NCBI GenBank assembly: GCA_964343805.1
Contig: CAYFLR010000020.1
Span: forward strand, 22,584 to 86,583
DNA from: CAYFLR01 sp964343805
GTDB taxonomy: Bacteria; Bdellovibrionota_B; Oligoflexia; CAYFLR01
Length of the DNA stretch: 64,000 nucleotides
Direction of reading: 5' to 3'
In this document: positions 54,009 through 62,344 of the stretch, in pieces
Layout: the number at the start of each line of letters is the position of its first letter
Position numbering within the stretch: position 1 is the first letter of the stretch
Position numbers and translations under genes: made by a program
Notes under the pieces: generated by a model
What the model was told of the DNA's origin: nothing
The model's input: only the letters and a program-made list of their open reading frames with translations
Database searches by the model: none

Positions 54009-54085
54009 GACTGCTGAAGCTTGACTGTTGATGTTCGACTGTCTGAGGTCTGACTGTCTGAGGTCTGACCGTCTGCAGTCTGATT
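54009..54085. repeat. Tandem 14-15 bp repeat GACTGTCTGAGGTCT
   Basis: About five units run head to tail. 54037-54051 and 54052-54066 are identical, 54067-54081 differs at two bases, and 54009-54036 holds two 14-base diverged copies. The array sits directly 3' of the LysR gene and is the cleaner copy of the family at 33321-33384. No transcription-terminator shape is evident. Confidence 0.75.
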
Positions 54086-54122
54086 CCTTATAAAACCAAA
54101 TGCCTGTAAGTCTGCTGTTTGG

Positions 54123-54152
54123 TTGACGAAATCTTTCGGACTAAGGTATAAT
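54123..54152 (+). promoter_or_regulatory. Sigma-70-type promoter for flbD-motAB
   Basis: TTGACG (54123-54128) and TATAAT (54147-54152) are separated by 18 bases, a near-consensus promoter, about 25 bases before the flbD start. A sigma-28 or sigma-54 element was not found, so the operon looks constitutively driven. Confidence 0.7.
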
Positions 54153-54176
54153 TAGATAACTCTCAAAGGAACAGAT

Positions 54177-54380
54177 GTGATTTTATTAACGAAATTGAAC
54201 GATCAGTCCNNNNNNNNNNTGATTAATGCGGAGATGATCAAAACTCTAGAACAGCACCCAGACACTGTTGTGACCTTAATTAATGGAGAGAAAATCCTTA
54301 TTAAAGAAGCAATGGAACAGGTGATTGAGAAGGTCGTGGATTATAAAAAAAGCATTTTGACGCCAGCAACTGAGGATTAA
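54177..54380 (+). CDS. flbD: Flagellar protein FlbD, contains N gap
   Basis: The 67-residue protein has the FlbD pattern: Ile-Leu-Leu-Thr-Lys-Leu-Asn, then after the gap Ile-Asn-Ala-Glu-Met-Ile-Lys-Thr-Leu-Glu and Asp-Thr-Val-Val-Thr-Leu-Ile-Asn-Gly. The gap falls exactly where the Phe-Val-Ile stretch lies in relatives, and the frame resumes correctly. The start is GTG (54177); the ATG two bases upstream leads straight to a stop. FlbD often precedes motA. Confidence 0.88.
   Translation: MILLTKLNDQSXXXXINAEMIKTLEQHPDTVVTLINGEKILIKEAMEQVIEKVVDYKKSILTPATED
54210..54219. other. Assembly gap (10 N) inside flbD
   Basis: Ten N residues replace about three codons of a conserved region; frame is preserved. 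Confidence 0.97.
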
Positions 54381-54407
54381 CAAAATGCCCTAACAAGGAG
54401 TGTATGA

Positions 54408-55169
54408 ATGGACATTACTTCCCTGCTCGGTCCGGTATTAGGCTGGGGTTTCGTAATTGTAGGTTATATTTTGGAGGGTGGACATCCCATGCCTATCTTT
54501 CTGGGATGGACTGCTTGGCTGATTGTATTGGGAGGAACCACGGGAGCTATGCTTTTGTCTACTCCGATGGTGGACTGTATAAACGCTTTTAAACATATTA
54601 AATTTATCATCTCCAATGCAGATATGCCCGATGTGCACTCCATCAAAGATGATGTGATTTTGTTAGCTAACACAGCTAGGAAAGACAGTATTTTGGCCTT
54701 GGAAAAGATGAGAGGACAGATTTCCAATGAGTTTTTAAGCAAAGCGGTAAGGATGGCGGTGGACGGAATGGATCCGGCTGTGATTCAGGACTCTCTAGAA
54801 ACTGAGAGTTTTATGATTGAAGAACACTATGAGGTCTCAGCTAAGTTCTGGGAAGACGCAGGAGCTTTTGCACCAACTATTGGAATTCTAGGAGCGGTAC
54901 TTGGTCTTATGCACGTAATGGAAAACTTAAGTAACCCGGATATGATTGGTCCTGGTATTGCGACGGCGTTTATTGCGACGGTAGCGGCGGTGGGATCGGC
55001 GAATATTGTTCTCATGCCCATGGGGAAGAAAATTAAAAGGAAAGCCAAAATGCAGGCGGAAAGTCGAGAAATGATCATCCTAGGGATATTAGGTATTTTG
55101 GAGGGCCTGAATCCACGGGTCATAGAGGAGAAACTCCAAATATTCACCGGGGATCATGGAGAAGAGTAG
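54408..55169 (+). CDS. motA: Flagellar stator protein MotA
   Basis: The 253-residue protein has two N-terminal and two C-terminal membrane helices separated by a cytoplasmic domain. It has the MotA motifs Ala-Pro-Thr-Ile-Gly-Ile-Leu-Gly-Ala-Val-Leu-Gly-Leu near residue 165 and Gly-Pro-Gly-Ile-Ala-Thr-Ala-Phe-Ile-Ala-Thr near 190. It forms the ion-conducting pentamer around MotB. Strong AAGGAG site. The next gene starts immediately after its stop. Confidence 0.97.
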   Translation: MDITSLLGPVLGWGFVIVGYILEGGHPMPIFLGWTAWLIVLGGTTGAMLLSTPMVDCINAFKHIKFIISNADMPDVHSIKDDVILLANTARKDSILALEKMRGQISNEFLSKAVRMAVDGMDPAVIQDSLETESFMIEEHYEVSAKFWEDAGAFAPTIGILGAVLGLMHVMENLSNPDMIGPGIATAFIATVAAVGSANIVLMPMGKKIKRKAKMQAESREMIILGILGILEGLNPRVIEEKLQIFTGDHGEE

Positions 55170-55964
55170 ATGGGTAATAAACATAAGTGCCCAGAATTTG
55201 AAAACCATGAACGTTGGGTAATTTCCTATGCTGACATGGTAACCTTACTGTTTGCTCTCTTTGTAGTACTATATGCGCAGGGTAATACCGATGCTAAAAA
55301 AGCTGAGCAGGTAGAGCAGTCCATGCGTAAAAGTTTTGGTGTTCCCTACTCAGAGCATATGTCATCTGCGGCAGGAAAAGGGGGTAAGGGAATTGGTATT
55401 TTTGCCGATCATAAGGGAAATTCTCCCGTTTCACGGAGGATAAAAAGATACCCCAGTGACCACCCTAAATATATTGAGATCAACCGCAGTTTAGTAAAAT
55501 TAAAAACCTCCATAGAGGAGTACTTTAGAGAGTCTCAAAGCCAGAAAGGAGGAAAAGAGAGCCGAGTAGTACAAATTCGTCCTATCGAAAAAGGTTTTAT
55601 TTTCTCTCTGTTTGCCCGTAGTTTTTTCGGTGCTGGTGAAGCGAGACTCCGTCCTTCCGCTCATAAAGCCTTGGACCATTTAGCCGGCATATTACAAGAA
55701 ATAAAACGCCCTATCCGGGTTGAGGGGCATTCGGATCCATCACCTCCCAGGGCTGGACGCTTTCGAGATAATTGGGAACTATCTACGGCGAGAGCTATCA
55801 GTGTCACTCGTTATTTAGTTGAGAAACATGGCTTTCCTCCTACTATGATTTCTTCTTCAGGGTTTGCCCATTATAAACCAATCCATAGTAATTCTACTGA
55901 AGAGGGGAGAAGACTCAATCGCCGAGTAGATATCCAAATTATATATGATCCTAACGATCTTTAA
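55170..55964 (+). CDS. motB: Flagellar stator protein MotB
   Basis: The 264-residue protein has one membrane helix with the ion-carrying Asp at residue 22 (Ser-Tyr-Ala-Asp-Met-Val-Thr-Leu-Leu-Phe), a plug-linker region, and an OmpA-like peptidoglycan-binding domain (about 155-260) with Glu-Gly-His-Ser-Asp and Asn-Arg-Arg-Val-Asp. Proton versus sodium use cannot be decided by eye. It is followed by a TPR gene after 14 bases. Confidence 0.97.
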   Translation: MGNKHKCPEFENHERWVISYADMVTLLFALFVVLYAQGNTDAKKAEQVEQSMRKSFGVPYSEHMSSAAGKGGKGIGIFADHKGNSPVSRRIKRYPSDHPKYIEINRSLVKLKTSIEEYFRESQSQKGGKESRVVQIRPIEKGFIFSLFARSFFGAGEARLRPSAHKALDHLAGILQEIKRPIRVEGHSDPSPPRAGRFRDNWELSTARAISVTRYLVEKHGFPPTMISSSGFAHYKPIHSNSTEEGRRLNRRVDIQIIYDPNDL

Positions 55965-55978
55965 GGTCAGGTTTTAGG

Positions 55979-58312
55979 ATGCTCCGATTACTTTTCATAT
56001 TTATTCTCACTCTGATATGCAGCCCCAATCTATGGGGAAAAAAGTATAAAAATAAAAAGGATGTACTAGATAATTATATTTTTATTGGTGACTTTTCAGA
56101 ACAGGAACCCAGACCCAATAAAAAATACGCTCATTACTTTAAACCGCCTCCCGTTTATTCCCCTCTTTTTTTAAAGTTCACACCCTATCCCAGAATTTCA
56201 CATTCCAAAGGAGAGGGGCGGGATAATCAGATGCTCAATCGAGCAATATTACTGAATAATCAAGGGGAATTTGAACGAGCTATTGAAACTCTATTGAAAT
56301 ATACCGAGGAGAGAGGGCAAGGTCCCATTACTTGGAAATACCAGTTTTTAATTGGTGTAGCCAATTTCAATTGGGGCTTAGGGGATAACTATCATTTACC
56401 CTACTATCAGTTTATTGAGCAACACCCCGATGGCCACCATAAGGTGATGGTGGGGCTATCCTATGCCTATTCCAGCTTGGTTGATCATTATGAACATCAA
56501 TTAGCCATCATTGCTTTTTATAATCTCATCATTGGTCTTTATTCAGAGGGGCACTATGAACTTTGCTATAATTCAGTTGACCGCCTCTTGAGAGAATTCG
56601 AACATACTGAGTATCACTACTATTTTTCTATTATTAAAGCCGATCTGTTAGCGCGCAATAAAGACTTTCGGCAAGCTGTTCAGGTTTTGGATCATGCCAT
56701 TCGTTTTTTTGGCGATCAGGGTAATGTGGCTCAGGCTTTTTTTCGGGTGGCAGAGATTTACTTTTACCTCCATAGTTACATGCTAGCCAACGATGTTGTG
56801 GATATGGCTTTGGTCATAGATCCTAACTTTATATATGATAAACCAGAACTCCTTTGGAATGTGGCTGAGATTAAGTTTTGGCAAGGGCATTATGATGAGG
56901 CCAGAAAGTATTACTTGGCTCTGCAAAAGGATTATATTAACCACTTCTATGGCAGATACGCACTGATTCGTCTTGGAGATCTAGAGTTTGAATTAAAAAA
57001 CGAAAAACAGGCCAGGTACTGGTATAACCAATCGGTTTTTTTACATAACGAACACACCACTGGTAAAATTTCTAAGTTGATGCTCACCTATATTCGTTTT
57101 CTTAGAAAACCCTCTTTGAAAAAATTATCACCAGTGGATGTCAAATTACTCAAAGATCATCGCGCTGAATTGCAAGCTATTGAAGATGACCCTGATCGTC
57201 ATCCGTTTTTTAGAGAGCTGGCAGCTTACTATATTTTGCTAAGTCAAATAAAAGAGGGACCTATTGACAGCAATTTGACTAAAAAAATGAAACGATTCAT
57301 CCATGTCTATCCGGAAAGTCAATTTAATACCTCTTTTCGCCCCTACTTTTTAAGGGTTCTGCATGAGAAATTTGAACAACTCTATGACCTGGGAGATTAT
57401 AAATTAGCCCTCTCTTATTATGAGATGAATTACGACAATCTCTATAAAACCCTAAAAGATCCAAATATGGCTTTGAAAGTGGCTGATACTTATCGAACCT
57501 TTCAAATGTATAAGCAAGCAAATAAAAACCTAAAAAATGCCCTCAAATGGAAAGCTCCTGCTCATAAGCTGAAACCTTATTTGTTGCGGATTGCAGAAAT
57601 CACCATTAACAATGGTCAGTTTAAAGCCAGTGAAAACTATCTGAAACAGGTGCTAGCAGAGCGTAAACTAAAATTTGAACCAGAAGTATTTGATCGGATA
57701 CTTCGCAAATCAGCCAAAAATTACTCTATATCACGTTTACAGGAACGTTATTTGGTAAAGACTTCTGTTACTGATCACTCCAAATACCTGCCAATATTTC
57801 TAGAACGCTATGGGGATCTGAAGAAATATCCAGATGTGGTTCGGGTGGCAGATAAATATTTAAGACATTTGAAAGATCAGCAGGTAAAAGCGGATAAAGC
57901 ATCTGCCGAAAAAGCGGCAAAAGAGAAGGTGAAGGATAAGGGGAAAGAGGCTGAAGAAAAGGATGAGAAAGAAGAAGATAAAAAAGATGAGAAAAAAGAA
58001 TCTTCTAAAAAAGAGAACCTTGTGGTTGAGGAAGAAGAGCTGCCACAGGATTTATTATTAAAAACCTACCTAGTGAAAGCGGAAGCTTTGGCCAAAATGA
58101 AGAAATGGAAAAGCTCTATCGGGGTCTATGAGCAGGTTTTTTCAGAGATCCCCTCTGAACTCAAAAATGTAAAAACCCTTTATCGTTATGGGGAGCTTTT
58201 AGCCGAAGTGGGTAGAAAGAAGAAACGAAAAAAAGTTTTAGAAGATATCTTAGCCATTGATGAGCAGGGTTTTTTGGGAAAATTGGCAAAATTGGAACTC
58301 GAGGATATGTAA
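55979..58312 (+). CDS. Large secreted TPR protein after motAB
   Basis: A signal peptide (about 1-20) precedes a 777-residue protein made mainly of tetratricopeptide-like helix pairs (from about residue 80 to 640). It has a Lys/Glu-rich low-complexity stretch (about 635-680) and one or two more TPR units at the end. Its position behind motAB suggests a periplasmic or outer-membrane partner of the flagellar motor, but TPR content alone does not prove that. It converges with the helicase gene. Confidence 0.78.
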   Translation: MLRLLFIFILTLICSPNLWGKKYKNKKDVLDNYIFIGDFSEQEPRPNKKYAHYFKPPPVYSPLFLKFTPYPRISHSKGEGRDNQMLNRAILLNNQGEFERAIETLLKYTEERGQGPITWKYQFLIGVANFNWGLGDNYHLPYYQFIEQHPDGHHKVMVGLSYAYSSLVDHYEHQLAIIAFYNLIIGLYSEGHYELCYNSVDRLLREFEHTEYHYYFSIIKADLLARNKDFRQAVQVLDHAIRFFGDQGNVAQAFFRVAEIYFYLHSYMLANDVVDMALVIDPNFIYDKPELLWNVAEIKFWQGHYDEARKYYLALQKDYINHFYGRYALIRLGDLEFELKNEKQARYWYNQSVFLHNEHTTGKISKLMLTYIRFLRKPSLKKLSPVDVKLLKDHRAELQAIEDDPDRHPFFRELAAYYILLSQIKEGPIDSNLTKKMKRFIHVYPESQFNTSFRPYFLRVLHEKFEQLYDLGDYKLALSYYEMNYDNLYKTLKDPNMALKVADTYRTFQMYKQANKNLKNALKWKAPAHKLKPYLLRIAEITINNGQFKASENYLKQVLAERKLKFEPEVFDRILRKSAKNYSISRLQERYLVKTSVTDHSKYLPIFLERYGDLKKYPDVVRVADKYLRHLKDQQVKADKASAEKAAKEKVKDKGKEAEEKDEKEEDKKDEKKESSKKENLVVEEEELPQDLLLKTYLVKAEALAKMKKWKSSIGVYEQVFSEIPSELKNVKTLYRYGELLAEVGRKKKRKKVLEDILAIDEQGFLGKLAKLELEDM

Positions 58313-58313
58313 G

Positions 58314-60536
58314 CTAGAACCTTCCTTCAATTTTATCTCGAATAGTTGGAATCAGTTGTTCAAAACCATTGATTTGGGGCGGGCAAGGACATACATTCAT
58401 AAAGAGCCGACTGTAAGATTTGGAGCTGATACGGCTATCAAGAATTAAAATCACTCCGGTATCATTCGTGGATCGAATGAGCCGCCCCATTCCCTGTTTA
58501 AATTTAATTAAAGCCAGTGGTAAAGCGTACTCCCAAAAAGGGTTTTTTCCGGCCTTTTTAAGCGCTTCTGAGCGAGCCTCATGGATGGGTTCAGAGGGGA
58601 CATGAAAGGGGAGTTTGGGGATGATAACCATCTTCAAAGCATCACCTTCAATATCGATACCTTCCCAAAAACTATCAGTTCCTAGAAGTAATGCGGCCTC
58701 ATGCTGCTTAAAATTTGAGAGCAGATTAGACCGACTGTTTTGACCTTGCATCAGTATTTCAATTTCAAGCTGGGCAAGAGGGTGAGTGAGCTGATTTGAA
58801 AGAGCATTCATACTTTGATAACTGGTGAGTAGAGTAAGGGACTTTCCTTTGGTAATAGGCATGAGTTTTAAGATAGTATTTGCTGTCCAGTTGTTGAAAT
58901 CATTTGAACCGGGTATGGGGCTGTCACTTGCAATGGCAATAAGGCATTGTTCTTGATAGTCGAAGGGGCTTTTATACACTGCTGTCTGAAGATTTTTCTC
59001 GGTTAATAAAGAGAGTCCTGTGGACTCTAGGTAGAAATTAAAATTATCACTTGTCGTCAAAGTAGCAGAAGTGGCTATCAAAGATTGTAGCTGGTTATAC
59101 AAATTTTTTTTAAGCAGGGGAGCAGGATAGAGAGGGTGGCTCTTGATGGCTAGAAATTTTCCATGTTTGGGATGCGAACCATACTCAAACCACTTAATGT
59201 AATCCATATCGAGTTTTTTGGAAAGAAGAGGAATAAGTGAGGCGGTCATGTTGGATAGTGAAAATACCAGGGAGCGAGTGGTCAACATTAAAGAAGACCA
59301 TTTAGCCGGAAGTGTCCCTCTTCCCTGATTTTCACCTGAGGGGCTTTCTTTTTCTTCTATCTGAATGAGCTTTTCCAGGACATAGCCTAATTTCTCTAGT
59401 AAAGAACGAAGATGAACACCTATTTCATTCAGCAGAGGAATCATTCGAGATTCCCACCATTCGGTACTTTCAATGGTGTTGTTGATTCTGAGACTCTGCT
59501 TTATCGCACACTCTGTAGAAAAGGGAGCCTGACGTTCGCAAAGAGTATCGTAAACATCTTCTAGGAGGAAGTTACATGACTCTCTGACTAAGGCAAAAAC
59601 ACTGTAAAGCTCTTCATTGACAAATTCTGAAAGCAGAGAAGCAGAGGCTTCTAAGGGGGAGCCTTGAATCTGGCTCAAAACTGGAACAATTTGATTGAAG
59701 TAGGACCGTTTAGGCTGCCTAGGGTTTAACATGCGTGCAAAAAACTTATTTATTGCCCGCCAAGAAAATCGATGCCCAAAAAATTGAGTGGCCACCTGTT
59801 CAAGGTGATGAGCCTCATCTAAAATCAAATTTTGATAAGATGGAAAAATTCCTTGAGAGTCTTTTTCTTGCTGACTTCTAAGGGTCACATCTGACAGCAG
59901 TAAAGCATGGTTCGTGATTATGATGTTCGCTTTACTAGCAGCTCTTTTTCGTAGGAGGTAAAAGCAATCAACTTGTCTAGGGCATTTGTTTTTTAGGCAA
60001 GTATCTGAATCAGTGCTTACCATTTCCCAAACATGTGAGTAGGGTACAAAAGAGAGGCCTTCTTTAGTTCCATCTTCTGTATTATAAGAATATTCAATTA
60101 TTTCCTTAAGCTGCTCCTGATTTAGATTTGCTCCCTCTTCGCCCAAAGGAAGACTCTCTGTGAGATCCCTCTCCACATCTTCTACCTTGATTCGGCAGAG
60201 ATAATTTTGCATGCCTTTTAACAAAACAACATTAAATTCCAATCCCCCTTTTTTTAACAGGGGAATATCTTTTCTAAATATTTGCTCTTGTAAATTAATG
60301 GTATTGGTAGAGATGATGATCCGCTCTCCATGGGATGCAGAATAAAGAATGGCAGGTATAAGATAAGCAAAAGTTTTACCAATTCCGGTTTCTGCTTCGC
60401 ATACCAAGAAAGAGTCTTCTTCTAATGCCCGAAGTACTTCCTTAGCCATTGCTTCTTGATCTGGTCTTATCTCAAAGTTAGGGAAAAGATTTGAGAAATA
60501 ACCATTTGTAGTAAAAAATTCCGAAAGGGATTCCAT
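58314..60536 (-). CDS. dinG: DinG-type superfamily 2 helicase
   Basis: The 740-residue protein has Walker A Glu-Thr-Gly-Ile-Gly-Lys-Thr near residue 48, Asp-Glu-Ala-His near 238, and a four-cysteine iron-sulfur cluster region (Cys-Leu-Lys-Asn-Lys-Cys-Pro-Arg-Gln-Val-Asp-Cys) near 180-195 typical of XPD/DinG enzymes. C-terminal motifs include Gln-Gly-Met-Gly-Arg-Leu-Ile-Arg. It probably unwinds DNA or R-loops. Independent of the motor genes on both sides. Confidence 0.9.
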   Translation of the reverse strand: MESLSEFFTTNGYFSNLFPNFEIRPDQEAMAKEVLRALEEDSFLVCEAETGIGKTFAYLIPAILYSASHGERIIISTNTINLQEQIFRKDIPLLKKGGLEFNVVLLKGMQNYLCRIKVEDVERDLTESLPLGEEGANLNQEQLKEIIEYSYNTEDGTKEGLSFVPYSHVWEMVSTDSDTCLKNKCPRQVDCFYLLRKRAASKANIIITNHALLLSDVTLRSQQEKDSQGIFPSYQNLILDEAHHLEQVATQFFGHRFSWRAINKFFARMLNPRQPKRSYFNQIVPVLSQIQGSPLEASASLLSEFVNEELYSVFALVRESCNFLLEDVYDTLCERQAPFSTECAIKQSLRINNTIESTEWWESRMIPLLNEIGVHLRSLLEKLGYVLEKLIQIEEKESPSGENQGRGTLPAKWSSLMLTTRSLVFSLSNMTASLIPLLSKKLDMDYIKWFEYGSHPKHGKFLAIKSHPLYPAPLLKKNLYNQLQSLIATSATLTTSDNFNFYLESTGLSLLTEKNLQTAVYKSPFDYQEQCLIAIASDSPIPGSNDFNNWTANTILKLMPITKGKSLTLLTSYQSMNALSNQLTHPLAQLEIEILMQGQNSRSNLLSNFKQHEAALLLGTDSFWEGIDIEGDALKMVIIPKLPFHVPSEPIHEARSEALKKAGKNPFWEYALPLALIKFKQGMGRLIRSTNDTGVILILDSRISSKSYSRLFMNVCPCPPQINGFEQLIPTIRDKIEGRF

Positions 60537-60609
60537 TGACTTGAACCAATAAAAACTTTACAATTGATGCATACTAACGACATTTGATGGCTCCAGTCAA
60601 GGAGGAGAT

Positions 60610-61257
60610 ATGGATTTCTTAATAGACATGATTCGGCATTTTAAAGACCACTATGTGATGTGGGTGATTTTAATAACTGGTGGGTTTGGAGTGGCTATCT
60701 CCATTGAAAAATTCTTTCTGGTGTTTAAAAAGTATAATATTAACGCTCGGGCTTTTTATAATGAAGTAGAAAATTATATTAAACAGAACGACGTAGAGGC
60801 GGCGGTTCGTCTTTGTGAGACCAATAAAACAGCTCTTTTGGCTCACGTACTAAAATTTGGATTGCTCCGGGCCAATCGGGGAAATGAAGAGATTCAAACT
60901 GCGATTGAAGCTGCACTCTTTCAGGTAAAGCCACTGGTCACTAAAAGAACTCACTATTTAGGAATCATTGCTAATGTGGCTACCCTCTTGGGATTGATTG
61001 GTACTATTGTGGGATTGATTGCTTCTTTCCGTGCATTAGCTACTGTTACAGGTGAAGCAAAACAGACCATGTTAGCTCAAGGTATTTCATCAGCTCTTTT
61101 TGCAACATCCTTTGGTTTGATGGTGGCTATCTTCTGTATGGTGGCCCATGGTATCATTCAAAGTCAGTCTAACAAAATCTTATCTGATGTGGATCAATAT
61201 TCAGCTAGATTAATCGATCGTCTTAGTTCAAGAGGACAAAATTTTTCAGAAAATTAG
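60610..61257 (+). CDS. TolQ/ExbB/MotA-family motor protein (AglR-like)
   Basis: The 215-residue protein has three membrane helices and the family Gly-Leu-Ile-Gly-Thr-Ile-Val-Gly-Leu-Ile motif near 140. Two TolR/ExbD-type genes follow in the order seen for Myxococcus AglR-AglQ-AglS, the gliding motor. Strong AAGGAGGAG site. TolQ or ExbB function is the alternative, but no tonB, tolA, tolB or pal is nearby. Confidence 0.9.
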   Translation: MDFLIDMIRHFKDHYVMWVILITGGFGVAISIEKFFLVFKKYNINARAFYNEVENYIKQNDVEAAVRLCETNKTALLAHVLKFGLLRANRGNEEIQTAIEAALFQVKPLVTKRTHYLGIIANVATLLGLIGTIVGLIASFRALATVTGEAKQTMLAQGISSALFATSFGLMVAIFCMVAHGIIQSQSNKILSDVDQYSARLIDRLSSRGQNFSEN

Positions 61258-61267
61258 GATGGCTTAA

Positions 61268-61816
61268 ATGAGTCGTTTTCGCTTTAAAAAACGTGAGCAG
61301 GTAGAAGAGTCATTTAGTATTAACGTTATTCCAATGATTGACTTAGTTACTATTCTAAATGCCTTCCTGCTCGTTTCAGCCTCCTTTTTTGCCTTTGGTC
61401 AAATCCGAGTGGAAATTCCCTTTTTATCTTCTGCTATGCCCCCAAAGGGTCCCCAAAAAGAAAGCTTCACCTTGAATGTGGAAATCCTTAAAAAAGGTCT
61501 AAATATCCAGCTTCAAAGCTCAGTGAACCCTAGGAAAGACAAACGTATCTCTATTCCCAAGAAGAGTTCGAACCAATATGATTTTGAGCGATTTCATCGA
61601 GAAGTGGCAGATATAAAGAGAGCTCATCCAGACGTGGATTTAATGACCGTCTTTCCCGGTGATCGCATTGAGTATCAGACCATCATTCTGTTGTTAGATG
61701 CAGCCCGTGAGTTAAAACCAGGTGATCCTAAATTGGTCACTAAACTGCCAGATGGCACAGAACTCCCTGCTCATTATTTGATTAGCAAAGTAGTGATGGG
61801 TGGAGTGATACTTTAA
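61268..61816 (+). CDS. TolR/ExbD-type motor protein (AglQ-like)
   Basis: The 182-residue protein has one membrane helix preceded by Ile-Asn-Val-Ile-Pro-Met-Ile-Asp (Asp 25), the predicted ion-carrying residue, and an extracytoplasmic domain of about 130 residues. It is longer than typical ExbD (about 140). It follows the AglR-like gene by 10 bases. Confidence 0.88.
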   Translation: MSRFRFKKREQVEESFSINVIPMIDLVTILNAFLLVSASFFAFGQIRVEIPFLSSAMPPKGPQKESFTLNVEILKKGLNIQLQSSVNPRKDKRISIPKKSSNQYDFERFHREVADIKRAHPDVDLMTVFPGDRIEYQTIILLLDAARELKPGDPKLVTKLPDGTELPAHYLISKVVMGGVIL

Positions 61817-61831
61817 CTAAAAGGATAGTTT

Positions 61832-62335
61832 ATGCATGGCGAATCCCACGGCGATGATATAGATTTAAATGTTGTTCCCATGTTGGACATGTTTACTATT
61901 TTGACCATCTTTTTATTGATGAGTTACTCTACCGATCCCATTAGTTTAGATGTGACTAAAGATCTCCATCCACCTAAATCGAATATTGAATCCACTCTTG
62001 CTACTCAACCTAATATCGTAGTTACCAAAAAGGAAATACTCCTCAATGATGTCCTTGTGGTACCCTTAAATTCTAAGTTTAATGTGGTAAATCCTAAAAA
62101 GAATATCAGGCAAAATGCCATTATGCCTCTTTATCAGGCTCTCGTACAGTGGCGCAAAAATATGAAATCATTTCTTAAAAGGAATCCAGACAATTCTAAA
62201 TTGAAAAAACGAAAGAATGTGCTGGTGCTTAATGCTGATAAACGTATACCCTTTAAACTACTTAAGCAAATCATGCTGACAGCCTCACAGGTAGAATATA
62301 TTACCTTTGATTTGGTAGTTACGCGCGATCAATAA
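61832..62335 (+). CDS. TolR/ExbD-type motor protein (AglS-like)
   Basis: The 167-residue protein has Leu-Asn-Val-Val-Pro-Met-Leu-Asp (Asp 19) at the start of its single membrane helix and a periplasmic domain. It is the second ExbD-type partner in the operon, 15 bases after the first, with an AAGGA ribosome site. Two non-identical ExbD-type subunits for one ExbB-type subunit is the hallmark of the gliding-motor arrangement. Confidence 0.88.
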   Translation: MHGESHGDDIDLNVVPMLDMFTILTIFLLMSYSTDPISLDVTKDLHPPKSNIESTLATQPNIVVTKKEILLNDVLVVPLNSKFNVVNPKKNIRQNAIMPLYQALVQWRKNMKSFLKRNPDNSKLKKRKNVLVLNADKRIPFKLLKQIMLTASQVEYITFDLVVTRDQ

Positions 62336-62344
62336 AGATAAATC

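Noticed and set aside
54175..54180. ATG start for flbD at 54175
   Set aside because: ATG is followed directly by TGA; the GTG at 54177 gives the family-typical N-terminus.
60610..62335. A TonB/ExbBD iron-uptake or TolQR envelope operon
   Set aside because: One ExbB-type and two ExbD-type genes without tonB, tolA, tolB, pal or a receptor fit the gliding-motor order better.
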